Origin: Variovorax sp. WS11
GTDB lineage: Bacteria > Pseudomonadota > Gammaproteobacteria > Burkholderiales > Burkholderiaceae_C
Length of the DNA stretch: 64,000 nucleotides
Direction of reading: 5' to 3'
Assembly (NCBI RefSeq): GCF_010499245.1
Contig: NZ_JAAGOW010000002.1
Coordinates: 496,001 to 560,000 of the forward strand
A program made the translations under genes and the position numbers. This document shows positions 25,517-33,404 of this stretch, piece after piece (the first letter of the stretch is position 1; each line of letters starts with the position of its first letter). Under the pieces are notes generated by a model. That model did not search any database. It was not told the DNA's origin and saw only the letters and a program-made list of their open reading frames with translations.

Positions 25517-25546
25517 CAATTAATTGGCTATTAAAGCACTTAATAG
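25517..25546. promoter_or_regulatory. hipBA operator candidates
   Basis: Immediately before hipB, the palindrome CAATTAATTG (25517-25526) is followed by CTATTAA-AGCAC-TTAATAG (25528-25546), seven-base arms around a five-base centre. This AT-rich island is unlike the GC-rich surroundings. Autoregulation by HipB binding inverted repeats is the norm for the family. Confidence 0.55.
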
Positions 25547-25596
25547 CTAGTTTATTGACTTTTTCTCGGCCACGCAACCACTGCTCAGCGAGTAGC

Positions 25597-25612
25597 GCGC
25601 GCTCAAGCGCGC
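25597..25612 (-). terminator. Short stem-loop after the meta-cleavage operon
   Basis: GCGCGC arms around a TCAA loop lie 27 bases beyond the aldolase stop and before the hipB promoter. There is no T-run, so this is a weak call. Confidence 0.35.
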
Positions 25613-25639
25613 CCACGATGCCGCCAGTTCGGCGTTGCC

Positions 25640-26707
25640 TCACGAACTCCCGCTGGTTCGCATCGCGAGTCCCGCATGCCCACGCTCGTGCTCGAAGCGC
25701 CCCAGCAAGTCGAGCGCCACGTCGACGATCATGTCCTCCTGGCCGCCCACCATCTTGCGTGCACCCAGTTCGACAAGGATGTCCACCGTCTTCAAGCCGT
25801 ACTTCTTCGCGGCCGCCTCGGCGTGGCGCAGGAAGCTCGAATAGACGCCCGCGTAGCCGAGCGCCAGCGTCTCGCGATCGACGCGCACCGGCCGGTCCTG
25901 CAGCGGGCGCACCAGGTCGTCGGCCGCATCCATCAGACGGTAGAGATCGGTGCCGTGACGCCAGCCCTGGCGCTCGGCCGCCGCGATGAACACCTCGAGC
26001 GGCGCATTGCCGGCCCCGGCGCCCATGCCGGCCAGGCTGGCATCGACGCGGTCGCAGCCCTCTTCCACGGCCACGATCGAGTTCGCCACGCCGAGGCTCA
26101 GGTTGTGGTGTGCGTGGATGCCGGTCTGCGTGTCGGCGCCCAGCACCTCCTTGAACGCGCGGAACCGGTCCCGCACGTCGTCCATGCCGAGTGCGCCGCC
26201 GGAGTCGACGACGTAGACACAGCTCGCGCCGTAGCTTTCCATCAACAGCGCCTGTTCGGCCAGCTTCCTCGGCGTGGTCATGTGGCTCATCATCAGGAAG
26301 CCCACCGGGTCCATGCCGAGCTCCCGCGCATATTCCAGGTGCTGGCGAGACACATCGGCCTCGGTGCAGTGGGTGGCGACGCGCACGATGCGCGCGCCTG
26401 CATCGTAGGCATTGCGCAGGTCGTGCGTGGTGCCGATGCCGGGCAGCAGCAGGGTCGCGACCTTGGCGGTCCTGACCGTCTCGGCCACCGCGGCGATCCA
26501 CTCGACGTCGGTGTGCGCGCCGAAGCCGTAGTTGAAGCTGGAGCCTTCCAGCCCGTCGCCGTGCGCGACCTCGATGCTGTCGACGCCCGCGGCGTCCAGT
26601 GCCGCGGCGATCGCCTTGACCTGCGCGATGCCGTACTGGTGGCGAACGGCATGGCTGCCGTCGCGCAGGGTCACGTCGCTGATGTAGAGCTTTCTGCCCG
26701 GCGTCAT
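25640..26707 (-). CDS. dmpG: 4-hydroxy-2-oxovalerate aldolase
   Basis: 355 residues, the family length. It is a DRE-TIM-type aldolase that splits 4-hydroxy-2-oxovalerate into pyruvate and acetaldehyde. Visible features are the metal-site start DVTLRDGSHAVRHQY (R and D of the LRDG motif), EVAHGDGLEGSS, GIHAHHNLSLGVAN (two metal-binding His) and the C-terminal part that contacts its dehydrogenase partner. The ATG at 26707 overlaps the upstream dehydrogenase stop (ATGA). This matches the known channeling complex of DmpG with DmpF. Last gene of the operon. Confidence 0.95.
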   Translation of the reverse strand: MTPGRKLYISDVTLRDGSHAVRHQYGIAQVKAIAAALDAAGVDSIEVAHGDGLEGSSFNYGFGAHTDVEWIAAVAETVRTAKVATLLLPGIGTTHDLRNAYDAGARIVRVATHCTEADVSRQHLEYARELGMDPVGFLMMSHMTTPRKLAEQALLMESYGASCVYVVDSGGALGMDDVRDRFRAFKEVLGADTQTGIHAHHNLSLGVANSIVAVEEGCDRVDASLAGMGAGAGNAPLEVFIAAAERQGWRHGTDLYRLMDAADDLVRPLQDRPVRVDRETLALGYAGVYSSFLRHAEAAAKKYGLKTVDILVELGARKMVGGQEDMIVDVALDLLGRFEHERGHAGLAMRTSGSS

Positions 26708-27663
26708 GCAAGCTCCTTCAGGCCGCGGGCGATGCCGCTGTCGATGCGCCGCTGCGCCATCAGCTCCGCGCATGCGAGCGCGGCCGAGGTCATGATGTCG
26801 AGGTTGCCGGCATAGGCGGGCAAGTAGTGCGCGGCGCCCTCGACCTCGAGGTACACCGAGGTCTTGAGGCCGTGCCGCAAGCCGAGCCCGGGGATGTTGA
26901 GCGGCCGGTCGGCCGGGATCGGGTCGAACTGCACGCGCTGCTTGAGGCGGTAGCCGGGCACATAGGCCTGCACGCTCGCCACCATCCGCGCGATGCTGTC
27001 CTCCACCGCCGCCTGCTCGGCCACCTCGGACAGGACGAACACCGTGTCGCGCATGATCAGCGGCGGCTCCGCCGGGTTCAGCACGATGATGGCCTTGCCG
27101 CGCTCCGCGCCGCCGAGCTTCTCGATCGCGGCCCGGGTCGTTTCGGTGAACTCGTCGATGTTCGCGCGCGTGCCGGGGCCGGCGCTTCGGCTGGAGATCG
27201 ATGCCACGATCTCGGCGTAGTGCACCTTGGCGACGCGCGACACGGCAGCCACCATCGGGATGGTCGCCTGCCCGCCGCAGGTCACCATGTTCATGTTGCC
27301 GGCGTTCTCCGCATCGAGGTTGATCGCCGGGATCACATAGGGGCCGATCGCAGCAGGCGTCAGGTCGATGACCTGCACGCCATGGGCCTGCAGCACCTCG
27401 TCGTGGTGCTTGTGGGCGCCGGCCGAGGTTGCATCGAACACGATGTCGATGTCGCGGAACACGCCGAGCTTCACCAGCCCTTCGATGCCTTCCGCCGTGG
27501 TGGCGATGCCGAAGCGCTCGGCGCGGGCCAGGCCGTCGGACGCCGGGTCGACACCCACCATCGCACCCATCTCGAGGTGCTTGCCGTTGCGCATGACCTT
27601 GATCATCAGGTCGGTGCCGATGTTGCCCGGGCCGATGATCGCGACCTTCAGTTTGTTCGTCAC
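26704..27663 (-). CDS. dmpF: Acetaldehyde dehydrogenase (acylating)
   Basis: 319 residues from a GTG at 27663. It has the NAD-binding start KVAIIGPGNIGTDLMIKVMR, the catalytic Cys in NMVTCGGQATIPMV, and the motifs SRSAGPGTRANIDEFTETT and LRHGLKTSVYLEVEG. It turns the acetaldehyde released by the aldolase into acetyl-CoA. The GTG overlaps the stop of the upstream decarboxylase, and the stop overlaps the aldolase start, so the three are co-translated. Confidence 0.95.
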   Translation of the reverse strand: MTNKLKVAIIGPGNIGTDLMIKVMRNGKHLEMGAMVGVDPASDGLARAERFGIATTAEGIEGLVKLGVFRDIDIVFDATSAGAHKHHDEVLQAHGVQVIDLTPAAIGPYVIPAINLDAENAGNMNMVTCGGQATIPMVAAVSRVAKVHYAEIVASISSRSAGPGTRANIDEFTETTRAAIEKLGGAERGKAIIVLNPAEPPLIMRDTVFVLSEVAEQAAVEDSIARMVASVQAYVPGYRLKQRVQFDPIPADRPLNIPGLGLRHGLKTSVYLEVEGAAHYLPAYAGNLDIMTSAALACAELMAQRRIDSGIARGLKELA

Positions 27664-28445
27664 TTTGCTTCTTTCTCTCGAGTATCGACGTGGAAGCCTG
27701 CGGTTCCGAGGCGCTCCATCTCGATCGAGATGTACTGGCCCGGCTTGATCCATTCGGCCGGCGTGGCACCGCCCGCCATCACCACCCAGCCGGCCTGCAG
27801 CGGCTCGCCGGCTGCCGCCGACAGGCGCGCGGCGGCGACCAGCGAGCGCAGCGGATGGCCGAGGATGGCGGCGGTGGAGCCGACCTGCACCACGCGGCCG
27901 TCGATGCTCATCGTCAGGCCCAGGTTGCCGAAATCCTGCTGCGGGTCGCTCCACGCGCCGATCACGAAGCCGCTCGATGAGGCGTTGTCGGCGATCACGT
28001 CCGGCAGGCTGAACTTGAAGTCCTGGTAGCGCGAGTCGATGATCTCGAGCGCCGGCGCCACGGCCTCGACCGCGGCGAGCGCCTCGACCAGCGTGGCGTC
28101 GCCGGCCAATGGCTTCTTCAGCACGAAGGCCAGTTCCGGCTCGACGCGCGGATGCACGAAGCGCGCGAACTTCAAGGGCGCGCCCTCCTCCACCTGCATG
28201 CCGCTCGACAGGCGTCCCCAGATGACGTCGTCGATGCCCATCTGGACCATCTTGGCGCGGCTGGTGAAGCCCATCTTCACGCCGACGCGGCGCTCGCCGC
28301 GCGCCAGGCGTCGCTGGATCGACGCGGACTGGATCGCATAGGCATCGTCCAGCGAGCGTTCGCCGTGGGGGTCGATCTGCGGCACGGCCTTGGCGTGGCG
28401 GGCCGCGTCGTCCAGCAGGTGCGCGATTTCGAGGGCATGGCTCAT
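27660..28445 (-). CDS. dmpH: 4-oxalocrotonate decarboxylase (2-oxo-3-hexenedioate decarboxylase)
   Basis: 261 residues of the hydratase/decarboxylase family. Diagnostic segments are KMGFTSRAKMVQMGIDDVIW, VEPELAFVLKKPL (metal-binding Glu residues) and DSRYQDFKFSLPDVIADNAS. It converts 2-oxo-3-hexenedioate to 2-hydroxypenta-2,4-dienoate in the meta-cleavage path. It is distinguished from the adjacent hydratase by GFTSRAKM and by pairing with it, since the two form a complex in known pathways. It overlaps the hydratase gene by four bases. No 4-oxalocrotonate tautomerase gene is present nearby. Confidence 0.85.
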   Translation of the reverse strand: MSHALEIAHLLDDAARHAKAVPQIDPHGERSLDDAYAIQSASIQRRLARGERRVGVKMGFTSRAKMVQMGIDDVIWGRLSSGMQVEEGAPLKFARFVHPRVEPELAFVLKKPLAGDATLVEALAAVEAVAPALEIIDSRYQDFKFSLPDVIADNASSSGFVIGAWSDPQQDFGNLGLTMSIDGRVVQVGSTAAILGHPLRSLVAAARLSAAAGEPLQAGWVVMAGGATPAEWIKPGQYISIEMERLGTAGFHVDTREKEAK

Positions 28446-29257
28446 CTCGATTCCTTTGCAACGGCAGCGGTTTCGAACACGGCCTTCACGTTCCCGAGGC
28501 CGTTGATGCGGGTTTCGAACACGTCGCCGGGCGCGACCGGCACCATCGGGCCGAGTGCGCCCGACAGCACCAGGTCGCCGGCGCGCAATGGCTGGCCGAG
28601 CGCCGCCATGGTGCGGGCCAGCCAGACCACCGCATTGACCGGGTGGCCCAGGCATGCCGCACCCGCGCCGACCGACACCGGCTCGCCGCGGCGGCTCATG
28701 ACCATGCCGCACAGCCGAAGGTCCACGTCCCTGAGAAGCCGGGGGCTTCCGCCCAGGACGAAGGCACCGGACGATGCGTTGTCCGCCACCGTGTCGACGA
28801 AGCGAATGTCCCAGCCCGCGATGCGGCTGCCCACGACCTCGATCGCGGGAAGGACGTGGTCCACGGCCTTGATCACGTCCGCGTGTCCGGGGTTTTCCAT
28901 GTCGAGGTCACGGCCGAGAACGAACGCAATCTCCGCCTCGACCTTCGGCTGGTCGAGTTGCTGCATGGGGATCGGTTCGGCGTCGCCGAAGCTCATGTCG
29001 TCGAAGAGGACGCCGAAATCCGGCTGATCGACGCCGAGCTGCGCCTGCACGGCGCGTGCCGTCAGCCCGATCTTGCGTCCGACCACGCGGCGGCCGCCGG
29101 CAAGCCTGCGCTCGGTGTTCGTCCGCTGGATGGCGTAGGCATCCGCAGCGTCCAGGCCGGGATAGCTCACTCTCAAGGGCTGCGTGTAGCGGCCGGTCCT
29201 GGCAGCGTCCCACAGGGCTGCGGCTGCTTCAGCCAGAACGGCTGGTTGGGAAGGCAT
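28442..29257 (-). CDS. dmpE: 2-hydroxypenta-2,4-dienoate (2-keto-4-pentenoate) hydratase
   Basis: 271 residues. Family motifs are GRKIGLTARAVQAQLGVDQPD, KVEAEIAFVLGRDLD, GSRIAGWDIRFVDTVADNAS and GALGPMVPVAPGDV. It hydrates 2-hydroxypentadienoate to 4-hydroxy-2-oxovalerate, feeding the aldolase encoded downstream. It is the first of the four meta-pathway enzymes in the operon, 85 bases after the GlcG/HbpS-like gene. Confidence 0.9.
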   Translation of the reverse strand: MPSQPAVLAEAAAALWDAARTGRYTQPLRVSYPGLDAADAYAIQRTNTERRLAGGRRVVGRKIGLTARAVQAQLGVDQPDFGVLFDDMSFGDAEPIPMQQLDQPKVEAEIAFVLGRDLDMENPGHADVIKAVDHVLPAIEVVGSRIAGWDIRFVDTVADNASSGAFVLGGSPRLLRDVDLRLCGMVMSRRGEPVSVGAGAACLGHPVNAVVWLARTMAALGQPLRAGDLVLSGALGPMVPVAPGDVFETRINGLGNVKAVFETAAVAKESR

Positions 29258-29342
29258 GGGTTCTCCGTTGCCCGCGCGCGGCAGGCAGATTGAAATTCGG
29301 GGGGTGGGGATGGCGGGCCGGCTCGGCCGCCGGCCGCGGTGC

Positions 29343-29867
29343 TCAGAGGGCGCGGTCCTTCAGGCCGACCTTGCCGTAGATCTCGTTCACATGCCTCTTC
29401 ACGCTTTCGGGCGTCGTGTCATCGACCGGCATGTGCGCCCAGCCGACCTTCGCGCGGGCGTACCGGCCGATCTCCTCGTCCTGGTCGCCCGTCGCTCCGC
29501 TGATGCCGTAGGCGCCGACCATCTCGTTGCCCTTGAACACGGGCGCACAGCCACCGGAGGCCACCACCTGGCCGTTGGTGAAGACCGATGCGTTCACCAG
29601 CATCTGCGGATTGCGCTCCTTGAACCACTGCTGAATGACCAGCCCGTCGCTGAAGCGCGGGCTCATCGAGCGGAAAGCGGCGACGGTGAACGCCTTTGCG
29701 CGGGCCGTGTCCGGCGTGATGAAGCCCGCGTCATCCATGCGCTCGAGCGCGATCAGGTGGCCTTCGGGCCCGACGATGGCCACGGAGATGGGCACGCCCA
29801 TCTCGGCAGCCTTCTCGCTCACGGCAGCGATGAACTCGCGGCACTCGGTAGCGCACAGTTTGGACAT
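29343..29867 (-). CDS. GlcG/HbpS family protein
   Basis: 174 residues. The sequence (ISVAIVGPEGHLIALERMDD, ARAKAFTVAAF, VFKGNEMVGAYGISGATGDQ) is typical of the GlcG/HbpS/DUF336 fold, small proteins often found in aromatic and glycolate catabolic operons. Some bind haem; a definite role is not known. The start at 29867 lies 32 bases after the TTT receptor gene. It may be a helper of the meta pathway. Confidence 0.85.
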   Translation of the reverse strand: MSKLCATECREFIAAVSEKAAEMGVPISVAIVGPEGHLIALERMDDAGFITPDTARAKAFTVAAFRSMSPRFSDGLVIQQWFKERNPQMLVNASVFTNGQVVASGGCAPVFKGNEMVGAYGISGATGDQDEEIGRYARAKVGWAHMPVDDTTPESVKRHVNEIYGKVGLKDRAL

Positions 29868-29899
29868 CTCGGTATTCCTTTCTGAAAAATAGGCTTCTC

Positions 29900-30874
29900 T
29901 CACTCGGGCTTGATGCCCGTGTGCTGAACGAACTTCGACCAGCGCGCCGCCTCGTTGCGCAGGAAGCGCGACATCTCCTCGTCGCTGGTCTTCAGAACAT
30001 CGATGGCCTGCGCCTTGTAGATCGCCTGGAGCTCGCTCGAATCGAGCGCCGCGTGGGCGGCAGTGCGCAGCTTGGCCGTTACGCTCGGCGGCGTCTGGGC
30101 CGGGGCCACGAGTCCCATCCACACCGAGGTGTCGAAACCCTTCAGCCCCAGTTCGTCGAGCGTGGGCAGATCCGGCGCGCCCGAGGTCCTGCGAGGGCTG
30201 GTGACGGCCAGCGCCACCAGCTTGTTCGCGCGCACGTGCGGCAGCACGGTCGAAGCCGGCGCGAACATGAGCTGCACCTGGCCGCCGAGCAGGTCCGTGA
30301 CCGCGGGCGTGCTCCCCTTGTACGGGACGTGGACCATCTTGACGTCGGCCATCAGCGCGAACTGCTCGCCCGACAGGTGAGGCGAGGTGCCGATGCCGGA
30401 CGACGCATAGGCCAGCGAGCCCGGCCTGGCCTTGGCGAGCGCGATGAGTTCGGCGACGTTCGTGACCTTCAGCGAGGGATGAACCACCAGCACGTTGGGA
30501 ACGTTCCCGATGAGCGTGATGGGCTTGAATTCCTTCAGCGAATCGACTGCGTTGGAGCCGGGGAACGCGGCGTTGATGACGTTGGCGATCGTGATCGCGA
30601 AGACGGTGTAGCCATCGGGCTGCGCCGTGGCCACGGCCTTGGCGGCGATGTTGCTGCCGGCGCCGGGCCTGTTGTCCACGATGAAGGGCTGGCCCAGGCG
30701 CCTGGCCATTTGCTCCGAGACGGCACGCACCGCCACGTCTGTCGCGGTGCCGGGCGGGAAGCCCACCAGCACCTTGACGGGCGAGGCCGGATAGACAGGC
30801 TGCGCCGCGGTCCATGACGGCAGCGCGGCGGCAGCCAGTGCAGGCACGGCGGCGAGGAGTTCACGGCGTTTCAT
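29900..30874 (-). CDS. TTT-family (Bug) periplasmic solute receptor
   Basis: 324 residues with a signal peptide (MKRRELLAAVPALAAAALPS, cleavage near WTAAQ). Mature-domain hallmarks are VKVLVGFPPGTATDVAVRAV, IVDNRPGAGSNIAAKAV, VPYKGSTPAVTDLLGGQVQL and DLPTLDELGLKGFD. Bug proteins bind carboxylates or aromatic acids in the periplasm. No TctAB membrane genes are nearby, as is common in Burkholderiales. It is the first gene of the meta-cleavage operon and divergent from a LysR, so its ligand is probably the pathway's inducer or substrate. Confidence 0.92.
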   Translation of the reverse strand: MKRRELLAAVPALAAAALPSWTAAQPVYPASPVKVLVGFPPGTATDVAVRAVSEQMARRLGQPFIVDNRPGAGSNIAAKAVATAQPDGYTVFAITIANVINAAFPGSNAVDSLKEFKPITLIGNVPNVLVVHPSLKVTNVAELIALAKARPGSLAYASSGIGTSPHLSGEQFALMADVKMVHVPYKGSTPAVTDLLGGQVQLMFAPASTVLPHVRANKLVALAVTSPRRTSGAPDLPTLDELGLKGFDTSVWMGLVAPAQTPPSVTAKLRTAAHAALDSSELQAIYKAQAIDVLKTSDEEMSRFLRNEAARWSKFVQHTGIKPE

Positions 30875-30956
30875 GTCTCGGGTCTTTCTGTGAAGGTGCA
30901 GCCCGGGTCTCCATCGGCCTGCATGCGGTGATTAGAAGATGCAGGAGGCTATGTTT

Positions 30957-30977
30957 CAATCGAGACTTTCCAATCGA
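30957..30977. promoter_or_regulatory. CAATCGA direct repeat in LysR/TTT divergent region
   Basis: CAATCGA occurs at 30957-30963 and 30971-30977, 14 bases apart, directly before the LysR start. Possible regulator site; support is positional only. Confidence 0.25.
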
Positions 30978-30993
30978 ATGAGTGGCTGCGCTC

Positions 30994-31926
30994 ATGAATG
31001 TGACTCTCCGCCAGCTTCGGGCCTTCGTGCTGGTCGCGCGGCTCGGCAACTTCACCCGTGCCGCACAGGCGATGCATGTCACGCAGTCGGCCCTGAGCCT
31101 GCTCGTGCGCGAACTCGAGAGCGCCATCGACAGCCGGCTGTTCGACCGCACCACGCGAGCCGTGGCCCTGACGGCCGCCGGCAGCGACTTCTTCCCGCGC
31201 GCGGAACGGGTGCTGGCCGAGCTGGAGTCGGCGCTCGCGGGCGTCGACAAGCTCGTGGCGAGGGAACGCGGACGCGTGGTGGTGGCTGCGCCGCTGGTCC
31301 TGTCGAGCACCTATCTCCCGCCGATCCTGGCGGCCTTCGGCGCGAAGTACCCCGGCATCGAGATCGTGCTGCAGGACACGCTGCCCAATCAGGTGTTGCC
31401 GCTGGTGCGCGGAGGCGCGGCCGACGTCGGTATCGGCACCTTCGCCTCGGACGAGGCCGACATCCAGCGCACGCTGCTTTTCTCGGAAGCGATGGCGGCC
31501 GCATTCCCGGCCGGGCATCCCTTCGCCCGCCTGCAGCAACTGACCTGGGAAGATGTCGCGCAGGAGCCGGTGCTCGCATTGAGCCGCGGGAGCGTGTTCC
31601 GCGATCTCACCGAGGCAGGCTTTGCGGCAGCCGGGCTGATGCTGAAGCCCGCGAGAGAGGCCAACTATGCGGGCTCGCTCATCGGGATGGTGGACGCCGG
31701 GCTCGGCGTCGCGATCCTCCCCGGCTATGCGGTGAAGCTGGCAGACCCGGCGCGGATCGGATGGCGCCGCGTGGAAAACCCGCTGATCGACCGCGAGGTC
31801 TCGCTCGTGCAGCGTGCAGGCGTTTCGCTCTCGCACGCTGCGCAAGGCTTCGTTGATTTCATCGTGTCGCCGCAGGCGGCGCAGCAACCGGCACCGGCGA
31901 GGCGGGTACGAAGCAAGGCGCTCTAG
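30994..31926 (+). CDS. LysR-family regulator of the meta-cleavage operon
   Basis: 310 residues from ATG 30994; a GTG at 30982 is an alternative start. The HTH is at the N-terminus (MNVTLRQLRAFVLVARLGNF, VTQSALSLLVREL, SRLFDRTTRAVALT). The effector domain includes TYLPPILAAFGAKYPG and MVDAGLGVAILPGYAVKL. It is divergent from the Bug-dmpEHFG operon and so is its likely activator. Its stop overlaps the convergent porin stop at a shared CTAG. Confidence 0.9.
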   Translation: MNVTLRQLRAFVLVARLGNFTRAAQAMHVTQSALSLLVRELESAIDSRLFDRTTRAVALTAAGSDFFPRAERVLAELESALAGVDKLVARERGRVVVAAPLVLSSTYLPPILAAFGAKYPGIEIVLQDTLPNQVLPLVRGGAADVGIGTFASDEADIQRTLLFSEAMAAAFPAGHPFARLQQLTWEDVAQEPVLALSRGSVFRDLTEAGFAAAGLMLKPAREANYAGSLIGMVDAGLGVAILPGYAVKLADPARIGWRRVENPLIDREVSLVQRAGVSLSHAAQGFVDFIVSPQAAQQPAPARRVRSKAL

Positions 31927-33206
31927 AACGCATGGCGGATGCCGAAGTCGTACCCGCTCGAAGTTCTGGGCGCAAACACACTCGTGCTGATGAACGCCGG
32001 CCCGCCCACCGTCAGCGCAGCCCCATTCTTGTTGCTGACGCGAGCCACGGTTGCATAGAGTGCCGTGCGCTTGCTGAGGTTGTGCACGTAGCTGAGGCTC
32101 ACCTTGCTGGCCGTCGGGTCGGGCACCGCGGACAAGGTCGCCGCGTTCAGGTCGTACTTGACGCGCGAATAGGCGGCGCGAATTAGGCCCGGCCCCACCG
32201 GGACGGTCGCGCCGATCAAATAGCCTTTGAGATCGGTGTCGGGCAATGCGATCAGCGGTGAGACCGCGTAGTCGCGCGTTCTGCTGACGCGAGACAGTTC
32301 GCCGAAGAGCTTCACGAAGCCGAAGTCGTACGACGCACCCAGGTTGGCCGTCTTGACGTTGTCGGTGGTGCCGGCGAAATAGTCGTCAGCCGCGGTGCTG
32401 CTGCCGTAGGCGAGCGCAACGTCCAGGGGACCGTTGGCGTAGCCCAGGCGGCCTCCCACATAGCGGCCGGCCCGGGTTCTTGCGACCGCACCGCTGTTGA
32501 CCTGCCCGGTGAGCGGGTTCACCCCCGGCGGCGTCGCGGTGCCCGGGTCGTAACTGTCGTTCTCGTGCAGCGCATACATGAACTGGCCATAGAAGCCGCT
32601 CAGACCGGCCGGCAGGAAGTAGCCGATCGAGTTGCTGACGCGCAGGTAGTTGGCGTTGCCGCCGAAGGTGCCGGCACCCCCGGTGGGATTGAAGAGGCTG
32701 GCCGACGAGATCAGGTTGGCCCCCACGCCCACCGCGCCGAAAGGGTCGTACACGGTGTCGTTCCAGAAGGTCGGCGCAAAGTCGCGCCCCAGGCGGATCT
32801 CGCCGAATCCGCCCATGAGGCTCACCGTCGAACGCCGGCCGAAGTTCGCGAGGCCGGTCGCACCGTCGTCGTTGGTGATCGGGCTTTCGAGCCAGAAGCC
32901 GGCTGCGAGCCCTCCCCCCAGATCCTCCGTGCCCCGGAAGCCCAGGCGGCTGTTGTTGTAGGCCGAGTTCGACAGCGCCGTGCGACTGACGGTGCGCGAG
33001 CCCTGGTTCACGTAGAACGGCGAGGCGGGCGTTGCGGCATTCCGGTCCTCCGACTTGCTGGCGTAGTGGCTCACCGATGCATCGACGACGCCGAAGAGAG
33101 TGACCGAGGACTGGGCCCAGGCCGCACCGGCCGAGCCAAGGGCAAGCATGCCAAGCAATGCGTATCTCGATCGGTCTCCATGGCGTGCATGAGGGTTGCG
33201 CTTCAC
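31923..33206 (-). CDS. Outer-membrane porin, Burkholderiales OmpC/Gram-negative type
   Basis: 427 residues from a GTG at 33206 with an AGGAG site. A signal peptide (ALLGMLALGSAGAAWA, then QSSVTLFGVVDASVSHYASK) leads into alternating beta-strand sequence. Diagnostic parts are SRLGFRGTEDLGGGLAAGFW, GRRSTVSLMGGFGEIRLGRD and a terminal Phe (IRHAF) for barrel insertion. It is a 16-strand-type general porin for small solutes. It carries the same LacI-type operator as the catabolic genes further on, so it probably lets the pathway substrate through the outer membrane. Confidence 0.92.
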   Translation of the reverse strand: MKRNPHARHGDRSRYALLGMLALGSAGAAWAQSSVTLFGVVDASVSHYASKSEDRNAATPASPFYVNQGSRTVSRTALSNSAYNNSRLGFRGTEDLGGGLAAGFWLESPITNDDGATGLANFGRRSTVSLMGGFGEIRLGRDFAPTFWNDTVYDPFGAVGVGANLISSASLFNPTGGAGTFGGNANYLRVSNSIGYFLPAGLSGFYGQFMYALHENDSYDPGTATPPGVNPLTGQVNSGAVARTRAGRYVGGRLGYANGPLDVALAYGSSTAADDYFAGTTDNVKTANLGASYDFGFVKLFGELSRVSRTRDYAVSPLIALPDTDLKGYLIGATVPVGPGLIRAAYSRVKYDLNAATLSAVPDPTASKVSLSYVHNLSKRTALYATVARVSNKNGAALTVGGPAFISTSVFAPRTSSGYDFGIRHAF

Positions 33207-33277
33207 GTTGTCTCCTGTTTTTTCGTTGCGATCCGATGGGGGTTGCCGGGCGTGGATCAGTCGATCCGGCATGTTTG

Positions 33278-33291
33278 TGCTATCGTTAGCA
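33278..33291. promoter_or_regulatory. LacI-type operator, site 1 (porin)
   Basis: TGCTATCGTTAGCA, a 14-base near-perfect palindrome with the central CG usual for LacI-family sites. It sits 72 bases before the porin start. The same box recurs at 33368, 46540 and 46643. Confidence 0.7.
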
Positions 33292-33367
33292 TAAATTCTA
33301 AAGGCGTGAACGCAAGAAAGTCAATGCTGATCCGAGGCAACTCGTCTTGGCAGGCAGCCCTCCGCCG

Positions 33368-33381
33368 TGCTATCGTTATTG
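33368..33381. promoter_or_regulatory. LacI-type operator, site 2 (lacI autoregulation)
   Basis: TGCTATCGTTATTG: the first 11 bases are identical to site 1, with a weaker right half. It lies 24 bases before the lacI start, consistent with autorepression. Confidence 0.55.
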
Positions 33382-33404
33382 CATCCCGGCATTCATCTCA
33401 CCCC

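Noticed and set aside
33287..33404. Possible longer LacI N-terminus
   Set aside because: The HTH starts at VTIKDIAARLEV directly after the ATG at 33405; upstream sequence is promoter and operator.
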